A stretch of 45,910 nucleotides of DNA from Nemertoderma westbladi (Eukaryota; Xenacoelomorpha; Nemertodermatida; Nemertodermatidae). The position numbers and the translations under genes were made by a program. Under the pieces are notes generated by a model. It had not been told where the DNA came from. It saw only the letters and a program-made list of their open reading frames with translations, and searched no databases. Position 1 is the stretch's first letter. Each line of letters begins with the position of its first letter. Shown here piece after piece: positions 1 to 9,774 of the stretch. The stretch is from positions 1 to 45,910 of the forward strand of contig JAUCBJ010003178.1 of assembly GCA_032718475.1 (NCBI GenBank), in the 5' to 3' direction.

Positions 1-1319
1 CGAATGAATACATTTATAGCATGGGATATGGGGTCCAAACTAGACATGCCCCATTTGCTCTATATGAACCGTATGCCAAGGCTTGCCGACTACGTGCTGC
101 GCGAAGTCCCCACGAACGTGTATTATTTGGCTCTATTCACTATTCGTTGTTACAGTTTATCTGGTTGTGCATCATGGCCATTTTTTATACATATTCGGTA
201 ATCTTATATCTTGTTAACGTGCTTGATAATGAAATTATTTGCTTCATATTATATTTTTGTTAGTGGTAGCAAAGTTTCATTTTTATTATGTGGGGCGAGC
301 CACAAAGTCAGCTAGCTTCACACCGTTTGATTTGTTTAGTTTATTTGTTTAGTTTAGTCATATTATCTGCTGGTATGGGAACTTGAAAACTTTTAAAATT
401 ACCGGTTGGCCTTTTATACAGTACGAACACGCATGTTTGGGAAATGTGCCCTTTTTATACTCACCTTTTTTTGAGAAATATTCTCCTTATTTTTATATTC
501 ACCTATTCGTAAAAATGTCCTTTCCGACAAAGCAAATATTAAAGTTACGTTCAGACATTAGCAGCTAGAACAGTTGGATTCACCTTATCCCAGTGCCAAT
601 GGGCTTTAAAAGTACCCCACATATGTCGTATCGGGCTTCAGAACATGACTGGACATTTAATGTAGGTAAATAATACGTAATACAGTAGGCCCTAATAATG
701 AATTGTGAAAAAGATTATTATACGTGTACCGATAGGCCTACCCATTGCGAGAAAAGATTTACAGAGAAAAGTAATATGACTGATATGATCCGACATCGGA
801 AAACTGCACATCCCGACGACGTCAATGTCGACGAAAATGTCAATGTCGTGCTCTTTTTACCTTACATCTTTATTCCAAAATAAATAATAAATATAGTAGT
901 ACGTAATAAAAATCATTATTATTCTATCCATTATCCTGCCACAGCAACCTGCTCCTTTCCCTCACTTAATAATTATCATTGCTAATTCGCCGGGATGTGC
1001 TTTTAATTCACCAAGATAGGTTTTCGAAAATCCCCCCCCCCCCCCCCCCCCTCCATCATGCCTCCTGTGAAACATATTGACTCCTACTGTATATCTGTAC
1101 ACATTGATCAGTGCTTGTTGATTTAGTGTATTTAATACTGGCCAAGATTAGCAAGTAAATCACATAACAACCAATCAAACAGAACATCCCATAACAACTT
1201 AAAGCATTTATAAAACAGGCAATATCATTGGATGTTCACAAAATGATCGCTTGGGTTTTTACTCTCATGTGGCCTAGTCCAGTCTGCCAGTAGTCACTAG
1301 TCCGTAGTCAGTGATTTCT
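1..1319. other. Intergenic sequence, no gene recognised
   Basis: AT-rich non-coding DNA. Short open frames occur in both strands but none resembles a protein family I know. A frame at 698-883 contains a C-rich stretch (CEKRFTEKSN, then HRKTAH) that loosely recalls a C2H2 finger, but the spacing is wrong and I do not call it. A run of 20 C lies at 1032-1051. Where the neighbouring gene ends is not visible. Confidence 0.6.
1032..1051. repeat. Homopolymer run of 20 C
   Basis: Twenty consecutive C. A similar interrupted G run lies at 2853-2876 and a 14 G run at 44879-44892. Such runs are length-unstable and prone to sequencing error. Confidence 0.95.
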
Positions 1320-1324
1320 TATGG

Positions 1325-1378
1325 CAGTTGGGTATTCTCAGCGAGATTTCGCTGCTTTGTGAAACCAAATCTCGCTGC
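1325..1378 (+). repeat. Left terminal inverted repeat of the 3.8 kb element
   Basis: Contains the near-palindrome CAGCGAGATTTCGCTG and a second half-copy CCAAATCTCGCTGC. Its reverse complement is found at the other end of the element. Confidence 0.85.
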
Positions 1379-1831
1379 CTATTTCCTCACAATTGCAGCC
1401 AAATCGGGTTGCCTTTGAGATCTCCGAACATCAAAGGATGCCCGACTTGCTACTTGAGATCTGCTAGACATACCTGCTGGGATATGAGTGACATCTTTCT
1501 GAGTCTCAATTGCCTAACTACAAACTTCCCCAAGCCGTAGGTATCACGTACCTAATAGCAACAGACTCAGACTCCCAAATGGCCACTGGGCTTTAGTCAG
1601 ATTGATGAATAGGATGGCCGCATCTACCTACAGTAGGTCCAGAGGTCTATACCAGTATAGAGCTGTGATGTAACTCCTACATGTCTTACTACCAGCGAGG
1701 CTTTGTATTCACTTTCACAGGTTTCGTATATCAGTATAATCCTATTATATCGCTTAACAATCATGCATTAATATGCTAATATGCAGTATGCACTACTACT
1801 AGGATCGGCATGCTGCATTGCAGCTGCATTT

Positions 1832-2128
1832 TTAAGAATGCTGTGCCGGCTTGTCAACAAAATTGCACCGCCACAACTCCCTATCACCCATGACATTTGC
1901 TAGATCATCCGCATCTTTAAGGCCAGTGTCCTTTAAGATGCGTCTCAAGAAAGTCATGGGCTGTCCACCATGCTTATTCACTCCATGAGGCTGCCAAAGT
2001 ACAAGATTATGCACTGGCTGGTCCTCACGGCGAAAGCAATGTCCTGCAAAGCGGAGGCGATTTTGTTCTAGTGTCAAGCTTGGGGGAACCAATGAGACAC
2101 CTCCAATGCAGTATGCACACTTCAGCAC
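1832..2128 (-). pseudogene. LINE ORF2 C-terminal fragment (antisense)
   Basis: The minus strand encodes about 98 residues including NRLRFAGHCFRREDQPVHNL, then LVLWQPHG, GGQPMTFL, LKDTGL and MGDRELWRC. This is the layout of the region just after the reverse transcriptase in many LINE polyproteins (RLRFAGH..RR, LVLW.P.HG, GRP..T, DTGL, DR..WR). Nothing recognisable as reverse transcriptase precedes it, so it is a 5'-truncated copy, as expected for a LINE. The clade (RTE or CR1-like) is uncertain. It lies inside the 3.8 kb transposon and is unlikely to be expressed. Confidence 0.75.
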
Positions 2129-2852
2129 TTACAGTAGAGAATCAGAAATTGAATACATATCTGTATAAGTAAGTGAATAAGCGTGTATGTATAGATGTAC
2201 TGACTTCAGTTAGGGAGCACTACCCAGAATGGGGGTGGACGGACACCCTGAAAGGGGGTGGACAACTGTCGTCAACTGAGCAATTTTTGACTTGAATTTG
2301 TATGTAAAATTACAAAAATCAAGTACGAAAGTTTCGTGTTCGGTACGTTATATTGAAATTTATATCATTAGATAGAGCATATCGAAATACATATTTTGTA
2401 TGTACAAAAATAAATTTCTATGTATAGAAAAAGTTTTATTAGCAAATGAAGATGATCCACCCCGTTTCGCAGTGGACAGTCACTTTTTTAACAGCACACA
2501 AAAGCCAAGCGGCACTGCCTTTCAACTAGTCTGGAGAAGTGTGTAGTGGAGATAGAGATGCCTGATAATTGACAGATGCAGTTCTGGCAGAGAGCTCTCT
2601 TTATATTTAGGCTATTGAGGTATTGAGCTGTTTAATGGATTGGTTGTTGGAGACAATTAAATTGAACCAGTACACTGTTGCATTACATTACATAAAATAC
2701 ATTTTAAAATAAATTTTTGTTTGCCTCATATCTATAGTAGGTCATGTGTGTTGAATTATTAAAATAATATTATTTAATAAAAAAAAGAAATAATTTTTTA
2801 CTATGCTCAATTTTTTTTAGCAGAAGCGATGCAAAAAGGGATGCGCGTGCTA

Positions 2853-2876
2853 GGGGGGGTGGGGGGGGGGGGGGGG
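2853..2876 (+). repeat. Interrupted poly-G run
   Basis: Seven G, a T, then sixteen G, followed by TGGTG. Could form G-quadruplex structures; length is probably variable. Confidence 0.9.
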
Positions 2877-2967
2877 TGGTGTAAGTGAGATAATAAGGAT
2901 AGTTCTGGTATGGAAACGTGAAGCAGGACAGCGACAATATAATGGCGATTAGATTAGAATACTTCTA

Positions 2968-3424
2968 AAGGCCCGCCGCACACTAGAGCTGCAAGATGCA
3001 TCGTATTTTATTTTATATTGATAGCTTTTATGTTAATTATTTATTGAGTTTCTGACCATCCAAATATTTCACGAGAGCATTGTATACATCCAATAATTTT
3101 CAAGAGACCTGTGGCTGGCGTTATGGCAAAGTTGTTTGATCAACTGAGAGATGTTCCCGACCACAGATATTTGTGAATTATAATCGCATGTCCGCCCCTT
3201 GGTACATTTGTTGCTCTTTAGTCCCTAATTGATGGAAACATCCGAAAGTGTAGCACCAAGTTTAGAAAAGCGATTGGGATAAAGGTAAAACTGCTAGTCA
3301 CATTGCGGTGTAGTGTAATAATATTTGGCGGCAACACACACTAATATTACTTTGATTACTTTAATGTATATTTCAAAGAATTTATCATGCATGCATCTTG
3401 CTTCTCTAATGTGCGGCGGGCCTT
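2968..3424. mobile_element. MITE of 457 bp with 33 bp inverted termini
   Basis: The left end starts AAGGCCCGCCGCACACTAGA, and the reverse complement of 3392-3424 matches the first 33 bases at 30 positions. The interior is AT-rich without a coding frame. No convincing target duplication is visible (TTCTA on the left, AGATA on the right). It is nested in the 3.8 kb element and so is younger than it, or was carried by it. Confidence 0.7.
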
Positions 3425-3857
3425 AGATAGCAAAAATACAGTAATAGTAAAGAAAATATTTTCTCCAGAAGTAATATCATTAATGGTAGTTAGAAATATT
3501 ACTGATAAATCCACTTGCTGTCAGTTTAATACATATTTAGTGACTTTTCCTCACAACTACTGTACTCGCAATCAGTATGATATTGGTTGCATATGGCAAT
3601 TACAAACTAACATTCGAATGGGTTTTATAGTATCATATTACAACCTATTTTTCCATAATTATTTCTATATTGTAATAAATAATATTTCAATTTTTAAATA
3701 ATAATGTGGCCCATTTAATGAATAAACTATTATTCGCTGCGCTGCTGTGTGTTGCCAATATAACAATAGGGCTGCCTATACACAAATTTAAGGTAGTGAG
3801 GTAAAAAACACTGTCCCACAAATGGCCCTCTTTTCAACACAAAGTGTTTGTCGGCAT

Positions 3858-3949
3858 CGGCATCTGTGTCTGCACCTCTGTCGGCACTTGTATTGGCAGC
3901 TCTTAGCCTCTGTCGGGATCTGTGTAAGCACCTCTTTCGGTACCTGTGT
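3858..3949 (+). repeat. Degenerate short tandem repeat
   Basis: Three to four imperfect copies of a 24-32 bp unit of form CGGCATCTGTGTCTGCACCT CTGT, beginning near 3858, 3882, 3914 and 3938. No function suggested. Confidence 0.5.
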
Positions 3950-5058
3950 CATCAGAACGACTACGCCCACCAGAACCACGCAGTAACTGCAACTGGCAAA
4001 GACTGCCCTGGCTATGTATCAATAAACAATAAGTGATAAGTACTGTACCTACCGTCAACTGGGTTTATATACAACAGTCAATAAGTCTGTCTACACTCTG
4101 CATGAATCTCAAGGGATACAGAATACTATATTTCAGCGTTTCTCTAAAATATTTAATATTGCAATCACTGTGTTCAAATATTCGCATCGCAACTATGCAT
4201 CAATCTGGCACACACGCATAAAAATATTTTTACAGAGGTTTTTTGCTATTCAGCCCAGCCAAGCAAGAAGCAACTTAAGCAAGGCCATCTACGAAAGGCA
4301 ATATGTGATTATATTGATGTAGATATATAAACCGCCACTAATAGAGACCAAAGGCCAACTAGTCCATGTCCAAGAATTAATTTAGGGAGCCAGCCCATCC
4401 TTCCTTCGTATACATACACTGATACAGTTATGGTACCAGTCACCAGTACTGTATAAGTTAAGGAAACCCCAGGCTCAGCCACAGGCCACAGAGCTGGAGG
4501 GCAGGAGGAGGCCTTTACATAGATTAATTACACTGTGGCTCTGGCACACAAACCCAACTACAGAACTATTGTATTATCCACAGGGCAAGCCCGAGTTAGC
4601 AAGAAGTCAATATTTGGTTATTAGTAATACCTACTTACTGGACACTGGGCAGTTGCTAGCTAGCCTGGCTTGGGCCTGTGCGTGTCTCTGCTGCTCTGTC
4701 TGTGCTACTGTGCATGCACCTCCCATCCCCCAGCCACCGCACCAGCCTGCCTAACTAAATGAATTCATAGACTTTCCTGTCACTCATCCCAGTTGTTGAG
4801 CTACCTCAAAGCCAGGCCGCCTTTACACTATTATTCCTACCTACGAAAACTACTGTGCAGCGAAATCTCGCTGTAAATTGTTTTTGTTGTGTTTATTCGA
4901 AAACGCAACATGCAAACAAAACGTCCAACATACAAATAACGTAGTTTTTTACAGGCTTTCTGATGGTGTAATTTTTGTACTGCAATAGTTTTTGTATCAT
5001 ATGCATATTTTTATTTTAAATTTTGAAAGGGATTTGTTAGTGATATTTTTAATTTGTG

Positions 5059-5110
5059 CAGCGAGATTTGGTTGCACGTGCAGCGAAATCTCGCTGAGAA
5101 TACCCAACTG
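5059..5110 (-). repeat. Right terminal inverted repeat of the 3.8 kb element
   Basis: Reverse complement of the left end: the 31 outer bases are identical. A further subterminal copy of CAGCGAAATCTCGCTG lies inside at about 4858-4873. Confidence 0.85.
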
Positions 5111-5115
5111 TATGG

Positions 5116-5413
5116 CCTAGTATTGTTACTGTCTGACTGTAGTCAGGTCTGCAGGTAGCAGGGTAGTACCGGTAGCTACCGGTACCTACCTAAACCTACA
5201 GACAGACAGACTCACCGGCTGACCGGTAGCGCGTAGGGAGGTAGGCCGAATTTCTGAATTTATTTTGATATTTATCAGTCTGCCTCTGCAGTCAGTCAGT
5301 TTACTGGCTGACTGGTGTAGGCCTATGGTTTTACTTGGACAGTCTGACACTGACAGCAGTAGGCCTATAAGTACTGTAGTACGGTACCGGTAATTTAATT
5401 TATACAGTTTATA
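5116..5413 (+). promoter_or_regulatory. Presumed promoter/5' leader of the DNAJA gene
   Basis: About 300 bp between the transposon and the start codon. No TATA box, CCAAT or heat-shock element (alternating nGAAn) stands out. The stretch is rich in CTGAC/GTCAG repeats and contains the palindrome TACCGGTAGCTACCGGTA near 5168. A leader intron further upstream cannot be excluded. Position alone supports this call. Confidence 0.35.
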
Positions 5414-5542
5414 ATGGTGAAGGAAACAAAATATTACGATTTGCTAGGCGTCAGCCCCCATGCCTCAGATCATGAACTGAAAAAAGCTTATCGGAAAACA
5501 GCTCTACGTCTCCATCCAGACAAGGGGGGCGACCCTGAGAAG
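5414..5542 (+). CDS. DNAJA exon 1: start codon and most of the J domain
   Basis: This exon encodes 43 residues starting [13 protein letters not shown] and ending GGDPEK. It holds helix I, the basic helix II ([14 protein letters not shown]) and the HPD tripeptide that contacts Hsp70 and triggers ATP hydrolysis. The ATG at 5414 is chosen because MVKET is the usual start of DNAJA1/4 proteins and the context is strong (A at -3, G at +4). The exon ends at GAG AAG followed by the donor gtaagt, phase 0. The loop after HPD (KGGDPEK) is short, as is usual for this family. Confidence 0.93.
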
Positions 5543-5765
5543 GTAAGTCTGTAAGTTCAGAAGTTGCAATATTCTGATACCTATTGCAATTGCAAATAGG
5601 GCCTACCGAACAGCCGAACTGCCGAACACCGGTCAGCCGGTCTGTTCTGTCAGTCTGTCGGTTAGTCACAGTCGGTCTCGGTAGGCTGGTACCTGGTAGG
5701 GTTACCCTAACTATAGGCTGATAGGCCTACCAAACTCAAGTCTGGGAAATTAGCCCAATAGGCTG

Positions 5766-5910
5766 ATAGGGAAATTCAGAAATTTATTTATTTCCCTATA
5801 GCCAGATAGCAGTATAGGGAAATTTGTGTTTCCCTATCTGCCTATAGCTGTAGGCTATAGCATACCGGTATAGGGAAATCGCAGTTTTCCCTATAGTAGG
5901 GAAATTATGC
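5766..5910. repeat. Cluster of TAGGGAAA / TTTCCCTA inverted motifs
   Basis: At least three TAGGGAAA-type and three TTTCCCTA-type motifs alternate over about 145 bp, so several short hairpins could form. GGCCTATA and ACCGGTA are interspersed. Origin unknown. Confidence 0.7.
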
Positions 5911-6399
5911 AAATCTTGGTTTTTAATTCATTTTACGTGATTTTTATTTTTTTTAGACTAGGCCTATAAATTTCCTGGAATGCTGGTCACCTCGCTGCAC
6001 TGCCACTTCGCCGCAGGGCAGGTGTCTCACTGCAAATGCCATTTCGCCGCAAATTATTGGACACCCCGCCGCAAGTCAATATTAATAATTTATTTCTATA
6101 TTTCTATTTTATACCAGGACCAGCATTTTAATATTGTATTATAATCTTATATTAATAAACTAACAAGAGTCTAAGGTTATAGAACAGAATGGGACATAAT
6201 ATAACAAAACAATATTACAACAAACATTTTTTATATTACTGTATTATTCCCGTCAAGTGTTTGTATATAGCAGTATAGAGCCTGATAGCAGTACCGGTAT
6301 AGTGTACAAGAATGTAAATGTACGTGTACACACACTGGTACACACTACACACACACAAAATCTAACTTCTAAGGTTGCTCCTCTTACTGTCTTACAGAA

Positions 6400-6735
6400 A
6401 CTGTCTAAATGTCTGTCTGTCGTTTTGTCTGTCTGTTTGTCGGTCAGTCGGTCAAAAAATAAACAAAATCATTTAACCTCACCAAAATATGCCTATGGGG
6501 GTTTTCCAGGTCGGCGAACTCATTTCTGATGTCAGTTTCTCAGTTTTTACTTTTGACAGCATCTTGACTGTCTGTTTCTTTGTATGTCTGTCAGTCAGTC
6601 TGTTTGTCTGTCTGTATGTATGTCGGTCAAACAACAAACAAGTATTATTATTATTGTATTTTTTAATTACCATTACACCATTACCATTACTATTACTATT
6701 TTTACTATTATTACTATTCTACTATAATTACTATT
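6400..6735 (+). repeat. CTGT and ATT microsatellite tracts
   Basis: Two imperfect CTGT/GTCT tracts (about 6406-6455 and 6565-6630), each followed by CGGTCAAA and AACAAA, look like diverged copies of one segment. They are followed by an imperfect TATTAC/ATT tract to about 6735. These lie in the segment that interrupts the left fold-back arm. Confidence 0.75.
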
Positions 6736-6817
6736 AGGCCTAATTACCAGTATTTATTATTGAAAATTTAATTGAGTGGTTGCTGGGCCTTCAGACAGGA
6801 TGCTTGAATAGTGCATG

Positions 6818-6895
6818 TCACATCCGCATCCGCATACCATGTGTGCGGATGCGGATGCGAAAAATCATGCGGATATCCGCGGATGCGGATGCGGA
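6818..6895. repeat. GCGGAT iterations forming a hairpin
   Basis: CATCCGCATCCGCATAC is followed by GTGTGCGGATGCGGATG, then further GCGGAT copies. The first pair forms a short perfect hairpin. The motif recurs six or more times in under 80 bp and is followed by ACATCCCTACTAG, which may be a transposon end. Confidence 0.65.
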
Positions 6896-7922
6896 CATTC
6901 GCCACATCCCTACTAGTTATGGTTATGGTATTGCTCCATTGTACATCAGTACAAGAAGAAATAAACTAATACGGTAAGGTTTGTTGTTTTATTATAATTA
7001 CTGTATTATTATAGATACAGTAAGAGTATTTGAGGAGTAGGCCTAACATATTAGATTATAGTAAAACAATCCTATTTGTATGTTTGTCAAAAATGTTGAT
7101 CTGTTGTTTAAAACAAGTGTGACGTCATGAAAGGATTCATTTAAAAAATTTATATTTAAAATTGTAATGTATACCTACAGTATATTTCACTAGTTCAAAT
7201 TTGGAATAAATCATTTCATTGCGAAATGTATCTATCTAATAACTATTTACCTACATGTACGTACAGTACAATGCATACACGTAGTTTTAGTAATGCAGTA
7301 ACTAGGCCTAAGTACGGAAACGGAAGTAAGGCAACAAAGGTTAATATACTCATACTGTATGTTTATGTTAGCCGGATCACAGTTCTTAATTACAAATTCC
7401 AAAAATTACAAATGTTCTTAGTGGAATGATAAGCGTATTGATATACCGTACTTATATTTGTTGTCAGTGTTTTAATGTTCATAACGTCACACTTGTTTTA
7501 AACAACTGATCAACAATTTTAACAAATATAGGCCTATATACGATTAGGACTGTTTTTACTATAATCTAATACGTTACTCAAATACTCTTGCTTTGCTTAC
7601 TGCTGTACTGTATCTATAATAATACAGTAATTTTAATAGAACAACAAACCTTACCTTATTATTTTATTTCTTCTTGTAATAATGTCCAATGCTATAACTA
7701 GGCTTAGTAGGCTTCCCTGTATATATAGCAATAAATGATTAATATGACTTGCGGCGTGGTGTCCGATAATTTGCGCCGAAATGGCATTCACAGTGAGACA
7801 CCTCGCCGCAAAGACACATCGCCGCACATTATCTGCGGCGAGGTGACCTACGGCGAAGTGGCAGTATGGCGAGGTGACCAGCACCCGAACAATACGGTAT
7901 ATATTTATAATATTCTGGCAAC

Positions 7923-8250
7923 TGCGAATATTCGTATAGTGGGGCGGGCCAGTACTGCAGTGGGCACTGGGCATGGCTGCATGGGCTGATATATATTTCA
8001 GTATCAGTATTTTAATAAGATACCGGTTATATATATTTTTTTATTTAAATAATAATGTTATTAGATTTTAGAAATTATTTAATCAGGGTGCGAATATTCT
8101 TATTGTGGGGCGGGGCAGTGCTGCAGTGGGCATGGCTGCATGGGCTGATCCTAATATATATTTCAGTATCAGTATTTTAATAAGATAGGCTAGCTGTTAT
8201 ATTTTTGTATTTAAATAATAATGTTAGATATTGGAAATTATTTAATCAAA
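7923..8250 (+). repeat. Tandem direct duplication of about 166 bp
   Basis: Two adjacent copies (7923-8088 and 8089-8250) both start TGCGAATATTC, contain GGGGCGGG...CATGGCTGCATGGGCTGAT and end AAATTATTTAATCA. They differ by several substitutions and short indels. Confidence 0.85.
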
Positions 8251-8611
8251 CGCTCCCTCTTACTACAGTACAGTATATTGTATATACTATACACAATCCA
8301 CATAAAGTCCAAATTGTCGCAAATCTTCAGAATGCTGTTGGGGCAATTTCCTTTGTGCAGTTGTGTTGTGGGGATTAACAACAAATGGGATACCGGTACT
8401 GATAAGAGGTATTTTTTTTCAATTATTTTTGTCTACTGCAGGAATATGAGGGTACCGGTAACCAATTAATAGTAACTAATATTTCTGATTTATTAGACTA
8501 GGCCTATGTATATGTACCGTAATTACTTAGAAAAAATAAGATGTGTGAAATACCGAACTAAATTTTATTTTTTAAATTAAACTGACTGCCCTATATATTG
8601 TTTATTTGTAG

Positions 8612-8762
8612 TTTAAGGAGATTTCCCAGGCCTACGAAGTTCTATCGAACCCAGATAAACGTAAACTCTATGATCGCTCAGGCGAGGATGGAATTAAGGA
8701 GGGGGGTAGTGAAGGACACAGGGATCCTTTCGATATATTTAATATGTTCTTTGGTGGCCGAG
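8612..8762 (+). CDS. DNAJA exon 2: end of J domain and G/F-DIF segment
   Basis: The exon follows the acceptor tttatttgtag and ends before gtgagt, phase 1. It begins [21 protein letters not shown], which is J-domain helix III and the QAYEVLS motif, then [11 protein letters not shown], and ends with [14 protein letters not shown]. The DIF motif is typical of the G/F region in class A J proteins, where it tunes the J domain's action on Hsp70. The G/F region is compact, as in DNAJA1/4, rather than long as in DNAJB proteins. It joins exon 1 in frame (PEK-FKE). Confidence 0.93.
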
Positions 8763-9134
8763 GTGAGTTAAAGTAGAACTTCAGTGCATACCGGTACTGT
8801 ACCGGTACTATAAAAACAACCGAGTCTCCTAGACATCTTGATCGAGTAGATAACGACTCAGTATAATAATTTGAATAATATATTACAATTTGTTTGGTTT
8901 CGCATAACATTATTACCGGTATATTAATTAATTGTTTTAAAATCTATTAATTTTCGAGTAGACGCCATTATCCCTTCGTCCATTCGACTACCACCAGTCT
9001 CCCCCCAGTCACTTAATTATTTAAACTGTTCGGTCTGTCTGTCTGCACATATTGATATATATACCGTATACAATCAAAATATCGTAAAAAACTGAATTCG
9101 AATCAAACATTTTTAATATTATTTTATTTTTCAG
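8763..9134 (+). other. Intron 2 (372 bp)
   Basis: gtgagt...tttttcag. AT-rich, with TACCGGTA palindromes near 8790-8805 and 8914. Nothing else recognised. Confidence 0.9.
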
Positions 9135-9266
9135 GCCGAACTCAAGAATCTGATCGCCGCGGTAAAGACGTGATTCACCAATTATCCGCGTCGTTAGAGG
9201 AATTATACAACGGATCAACCCGGAAACTCGCTCTACAGAAGAACACAATATGTTCGAAATGTGAAG
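9135..9266 (+). CDS. DNAJA exon 3: start of client-binding domain I and first zinc motif
   Basis: The acceptor is tatttttcag; the exon ends GAA G before gtcagg, phase 1. After a few linker residues it encodes [18 protein letters not shown] and [10 protein letters not shown], the first strands of client-binding domain I, which binds unfolded substrate. It then gives ICSKCEG, the first CxxCxG motif of the cysteine-rich domain; the exon junction supplies the following GRGGK. Residues are near-consensus for DNAJA1/4 and I see no frameshift. Confidence 0.93.
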
Positions 9267-9614
9267 GTCAGGCGTTGCAAAATTATAGGCGTCACAATAA
9301 AACAATAAATTCTAGTATTATATTGCTACACGTTGTCATTCACTGGCCTCCCTTCCCTACCAACCTATACACATAGCACTACTTTATAATGGGTTCATTC
9401 ATTTATTACGATATGATATCATTGGGAGAAAATAAAAAAGACAAAAATAAACATGAAACGGAAAAAAGAACGAAAGTTTAAAAAAACAATTCAAAAACCC
9501 AGTTCAATACGTGTACAACTGTTCCACGCCGTACATATATTTTGTTTATGTATAACCAAGTAGAACCAATTATAGCACATTATTATACCGATTTATTTTA
9601 TTCCATTTGTTTAG
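9267..9614 (+). other. Intron 3 (348 bp)
   Basis: gtcagg...tttgtttag. AT-rich, no repeat or gene recognised. Confidence 0.9.
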
Positions 9615-9774
9615 GCCGCGGAGGTAAGGCTGGTGCTGTGGAGAACTGCGGGAATTGTCGAGGTACTGGAATGCAGGTTCACGTCCAGCGGATCGGCCCC
9701 GGGATGATACAGCAGGTTCAGAGTGTTTGTTCCGAGTGTCGTGGACAAGGGGAACGGATCAATCCAAAAGATAG
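9615..9774 (+). CDS. DNAJA exon 4: zinc motifs 2 and 3; its 3' end is the first minisatellite unit
   Basis: The acceptor is atttgtttag and the donor is AG|gtaggt, phase 2. The exon encodes [20 protein letters not shown], then a stretch through [20 protein letters not shown], and ends ERINPKDR, the last Arg codon being completed by exon 5. It contains the second (CGNCRGTG) and third (CSECRGQG) zinc motifs. The donor is placed at 9775 because AG plus G from exon 5 gives Arg-Cys, matching the family's PKDRC. The last 34 bases (9741-9774) are identical to the commonest form of the 43 bp repeat that fills the following intron, so this exon end is under protein constraint while its copies are not. 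Confidence 0.93.

Larger units (their letters stand above)
1325..5110. mobile_element. 3.8 kb DNA transposon with long TIRs (hAT-like termini, non-autonomous)
   Basis: The ends are inverted repeats. The outer 31 bases (1325-1355 and the reverse complement of 5080-5110) are identical, starting CAGTTGGGTATTCTC, and after a short divergent gap another 14 bases (CCAAATCTCGCTGC) match. The element is flanked by a direct 5 bp TATGG at 1320-1324 and 5111-5115, read as the target duplication. CAG...CTG termini recall hAT elements, though the usual hAT duplication is 8 bp, so the superfamily is tentative. No transposase frame is visible inside. The interior carries an antisense LINE fragment, a nested MITE and a degenerate short tandem repeat, so it is probably a composite of successive insertions. 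It lies about 300 bp upstream of the DNAJA start codon. Confidence 0.8.
5981..7883. mobile_element. Interrupted long inverted (fold-back) repeat
   Basis: Two pairs of arms are nested. The outer pair is 5981 to about 6105 with about 7735-7883, starting TGCTGGTCACCTCG and carrying repeated CACCTCGCCGCA-like motifs. The inner pair is about 6911-7127 with about 7483-7705, sharing for example TTTAAAACAAGTGTGACGT next to a 355 bp loop. Arms match with small indels. The left arm is broken by about 800 bp (6106-6910) of microsatellite-rich DNA with no partner on the right, which looks like a later insertion. No transposase is seen. This is best read as a non-autonomous fold-back or MITE-like element; the target duplication is not clear. 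Confidence 0.7.
5543..8611 (+). other. Intron 1 (3069 bp)
   Basis: Starts gtaagt and ends tttatttgtag, separating J-domain exons 1 and 2. It contains TAGGGAAA inverted motifs, a large fold-back repeat, CTGT-type microsatellites and a 166 bp direct duplication, each listed separately. No host coding frame is seen in it. Confidence 0.9.

Noticed and set aside
698-883. Zinc-finger fragment (CEKRFTEKSN...HRKTAH)
   Set aside because: Only one Cys-Cys/His-His set and the spacing does not fit C2H2; no neighbouring finger or longer frame.
5451-5669. Minus-strand frame over exon 1
   Set aside because: Antisense shadow of exon 1 with no recognisable protein content.
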